A stretch of DNA of 7,175 nucleotides, taken from an uncultured Desulfovibrio sp. (GTDB lineage: Bacteria; Desulfobacterota; Desulfovibrionia; Desulfovibrionales; Desulfovibrionaceae). A model generated the notes under the pieces. It made no database searches, was not told the DNA's origin, and saw only the letters and a program-made list of their open reading frames with translations. A program made the position numbers and the translations under genes. The stretch covers positions 1 through 7,175 of the forward strand of contig CAMLXE010000090.1 of assembly GCA_946490455.1 (NCBI GenBank), written 5' to 3'. Below, piece by piece: positions 6,527-7,175 of the stretch. How positions within the stretch are numbered: position 1 is the first letter of the stretch; every line of letters starts with the position of its first letter.

Positions 6527-6556
6527 TTCCTACTGGAAGGACATAAATTGTGTCAA
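6527..6556 (-). promoter_or_regulatory. Candidate metA promoter
   Basis: On the - strand a perfect TTGACA (6551-6556) is followed after 18 bases by TAGGAA (6527-6532), a weak -10 box. Transcription would start near 6520, leaving about 25 bases of leader. That is too short for a SAM riboswitch. An imperfect palindrome, GACATAAATTGTGTC (6540-6554), overlaps the -35 box and could be an operator. Confidence 0.4.
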
Positions 6557-6568
6557 CCCTTTCCCAAC

Positions 6569-7120
6569 CTGACCAACAGGGGAGACGCCTCCCGGAATGT
6601 CGGCGGTACCAGCGTGGCCGCTGCCGACCGGCAGAAGAGACGCCTTCCGGGTACTGTTCCTCCTTATTTTGAGCCGCGATACCTGACCGGCCGCGCGCGA
6701 CGCCTTCCGGGAACAGAGCGCTCCACTGCACAAGGCGCAGGACTGACCGGCCGTGCGCGACGCCTCCCGGAGCCGCTGACAAGAAGAGCTGCAACAGCCC
6801 GCGCTCCTCACCGTACGCAACACTTGCCTCCAAAAGGCTTCCGGTCCGGGGCTGCCCCACCGCGCGCGACGCCCGCCAGGTGTACGCTCAGGGCATTGAA
6901 CGTTTGTTTACGCTGCCCACCGCGCGCGACGCCCGCCAGACGACGGTTGCCCCGAATATGGCCTTTTCACTCTGCCCCACCGCGCGCGACGCCCGCCAGA
7001 GCGGCTCCCTTGAAACTATTCCCGTTATTGTCTGACCCACCGCACACGACGCCTTCCGGCATATCTTCTCTGGATGAGGCAAAAAGCCTCAGCTGCCCCA
7101 CCGCGCGCGACGCCCGCCAG
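6569..7120. CRISPR. CRISPR-like degenerate repeat-spacer array
   Basis: Ten repeats of 27-28 bp: 6569-6595, 6623-6650, 6683-6710, 6743-6770, 6804-6830 (decayed), 6852-6879, 6913-6939, 6972-6999, 7032-7059 and 7093-7120. Spacers are mostly 32-33 bp, less GC-rich and mutually unrelated; exceptions are 27 bp (6596-6622) and 21 bp (6831-6851). Repeat type A (6852, 6972, 7093 identical; 6913 lacks one base) starts CTGCCCCACC and ends ACGCCCGCCAG. Type B (6683, 6743) starts CTGACCGGCC and ends ACGCCTTCCGG or ACGCCTCCCGG. Both share a GC-alternating centre and CGACGCC. The 28/32 geometry is that of type I-E and I-F arrays, but the repeat matches neither consensus and has little internal palindrome. 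Decay toward metA suggests the leader lies right of the window and transcription is on the - strand. No cas genes are visible. Confidence 0.55.
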
Positions 7121-7156
7121 CTCCCTTCCGCAGCCCCCTCCGCAGTTCCACGAGAG

Positions 7157-7175
7157 CTGCCCCGCTGGCCGCGCC
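7157..7175. repeat. Possible further array repeat cut by window edge
   Basis: After a 36-base gap, CTGCCCC recurs at 7157, followed by GCTGGCCGCGCC up to the window edge. The first seven bases match repeat type A exactly and the rest only loosely. It is either a divergent eleventh repeat or chance similarity in GC-rich DNA. Confidence 0.3.

Noticed and set aside
6497..6568. SAM riboswitch upstream of metA
   Set aside because: The leader from the predicted promoter is only about 25 bases, and no SAM aptamer pattern or leader terminator is visible.
6507..7082. Open frames on the - strand through the repeat array, giving repeated WRASRAVG or PEGVARGRS peptides
   Set aside because: Repeat spacing of 60-61 bases with indels breaks the frame, and spacers encode unrelated residues. 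The repetition is at DNA level.
6569..7120. Assignment of the array to a known CRISPR subtype
   Set aside because: The 28/32 geometry alone fits I-E or I-F, but the repeat lacks the I-E GGGGA/TCCCC stem ends and the I-F CTGCC...GGCAG stem, so no subtype is given.

Overview
The window looks like a chromosomal segment of a GC-rich, Gram-negative delta-proteobacterium, most likely in the Desulfovibrionaceae (Desulfovibrio / Bilophila / Mailhella type). This rests on the style of the SecD, SecF, YajC and MetA proteins and on GC-rich intergenic DNA; it is an inference, not a database result. Five protein genes are supported. One 5'-truncated TPR-repeat gene is on the + strand (to 638). Four genes are on the - strand: metA (5516-6496), yajC (4060-4392), secD (2095-3783) and secF (1023-2132).

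Layout from left to right. Bases 1-638 hold the 3' part of a gene built from near-identical 44-45-codon TPR-like units. It converges on secF, and the gap contains a hairpin after the TPR gene and a textbook intrinsic terminator for secF. secF and secD overlap by 38 bp and are one translation-coupled unit. A 276-bp gap with several hairpins separates secD from yajC. yajC ends in its own intrinsic terminator and has a good sigma70-like promoter, so yajC and secDF may be partly separate transcription units. Together YajC-SecD-SecF form the accessory complex of the SecYEG translocon, which uses the proton-motive force to help pull proteins across the inner membrane. SecF appears to carry two extra membrane segments.

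Between yajC and metA lies about 1.1 kb that I read as non-coding. Most of it is a 338-bp sequence present twice in direct orientation (4554-4891 and 4972-5309) with only two base differences. Each copy contains four imperfect 31-32-bp tandem units. metA encodes a complete homoserine O-acyltransferase, the first committed step of methionine synthesis. It carries Glu111, the residue linked to acetyl-CoA rather than succinyl-CoA use.

Upstream of metA, from 6569 to the window edge, is the most unusual structure. About ten 27-28-bp repeats are separated by unique, mostly 32-33-bp spacers, a CRISPR-like architecture. The repeats fall into two sequence types, decay toward metA, and do not resemble the common I-C, I-E or I-F repeats I know. 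No cas gene is inside the window, so this is either the trailer end of an array whose leader and cas genes lie to the right, a decaying orphan array, or a different interspersed-repeat system.
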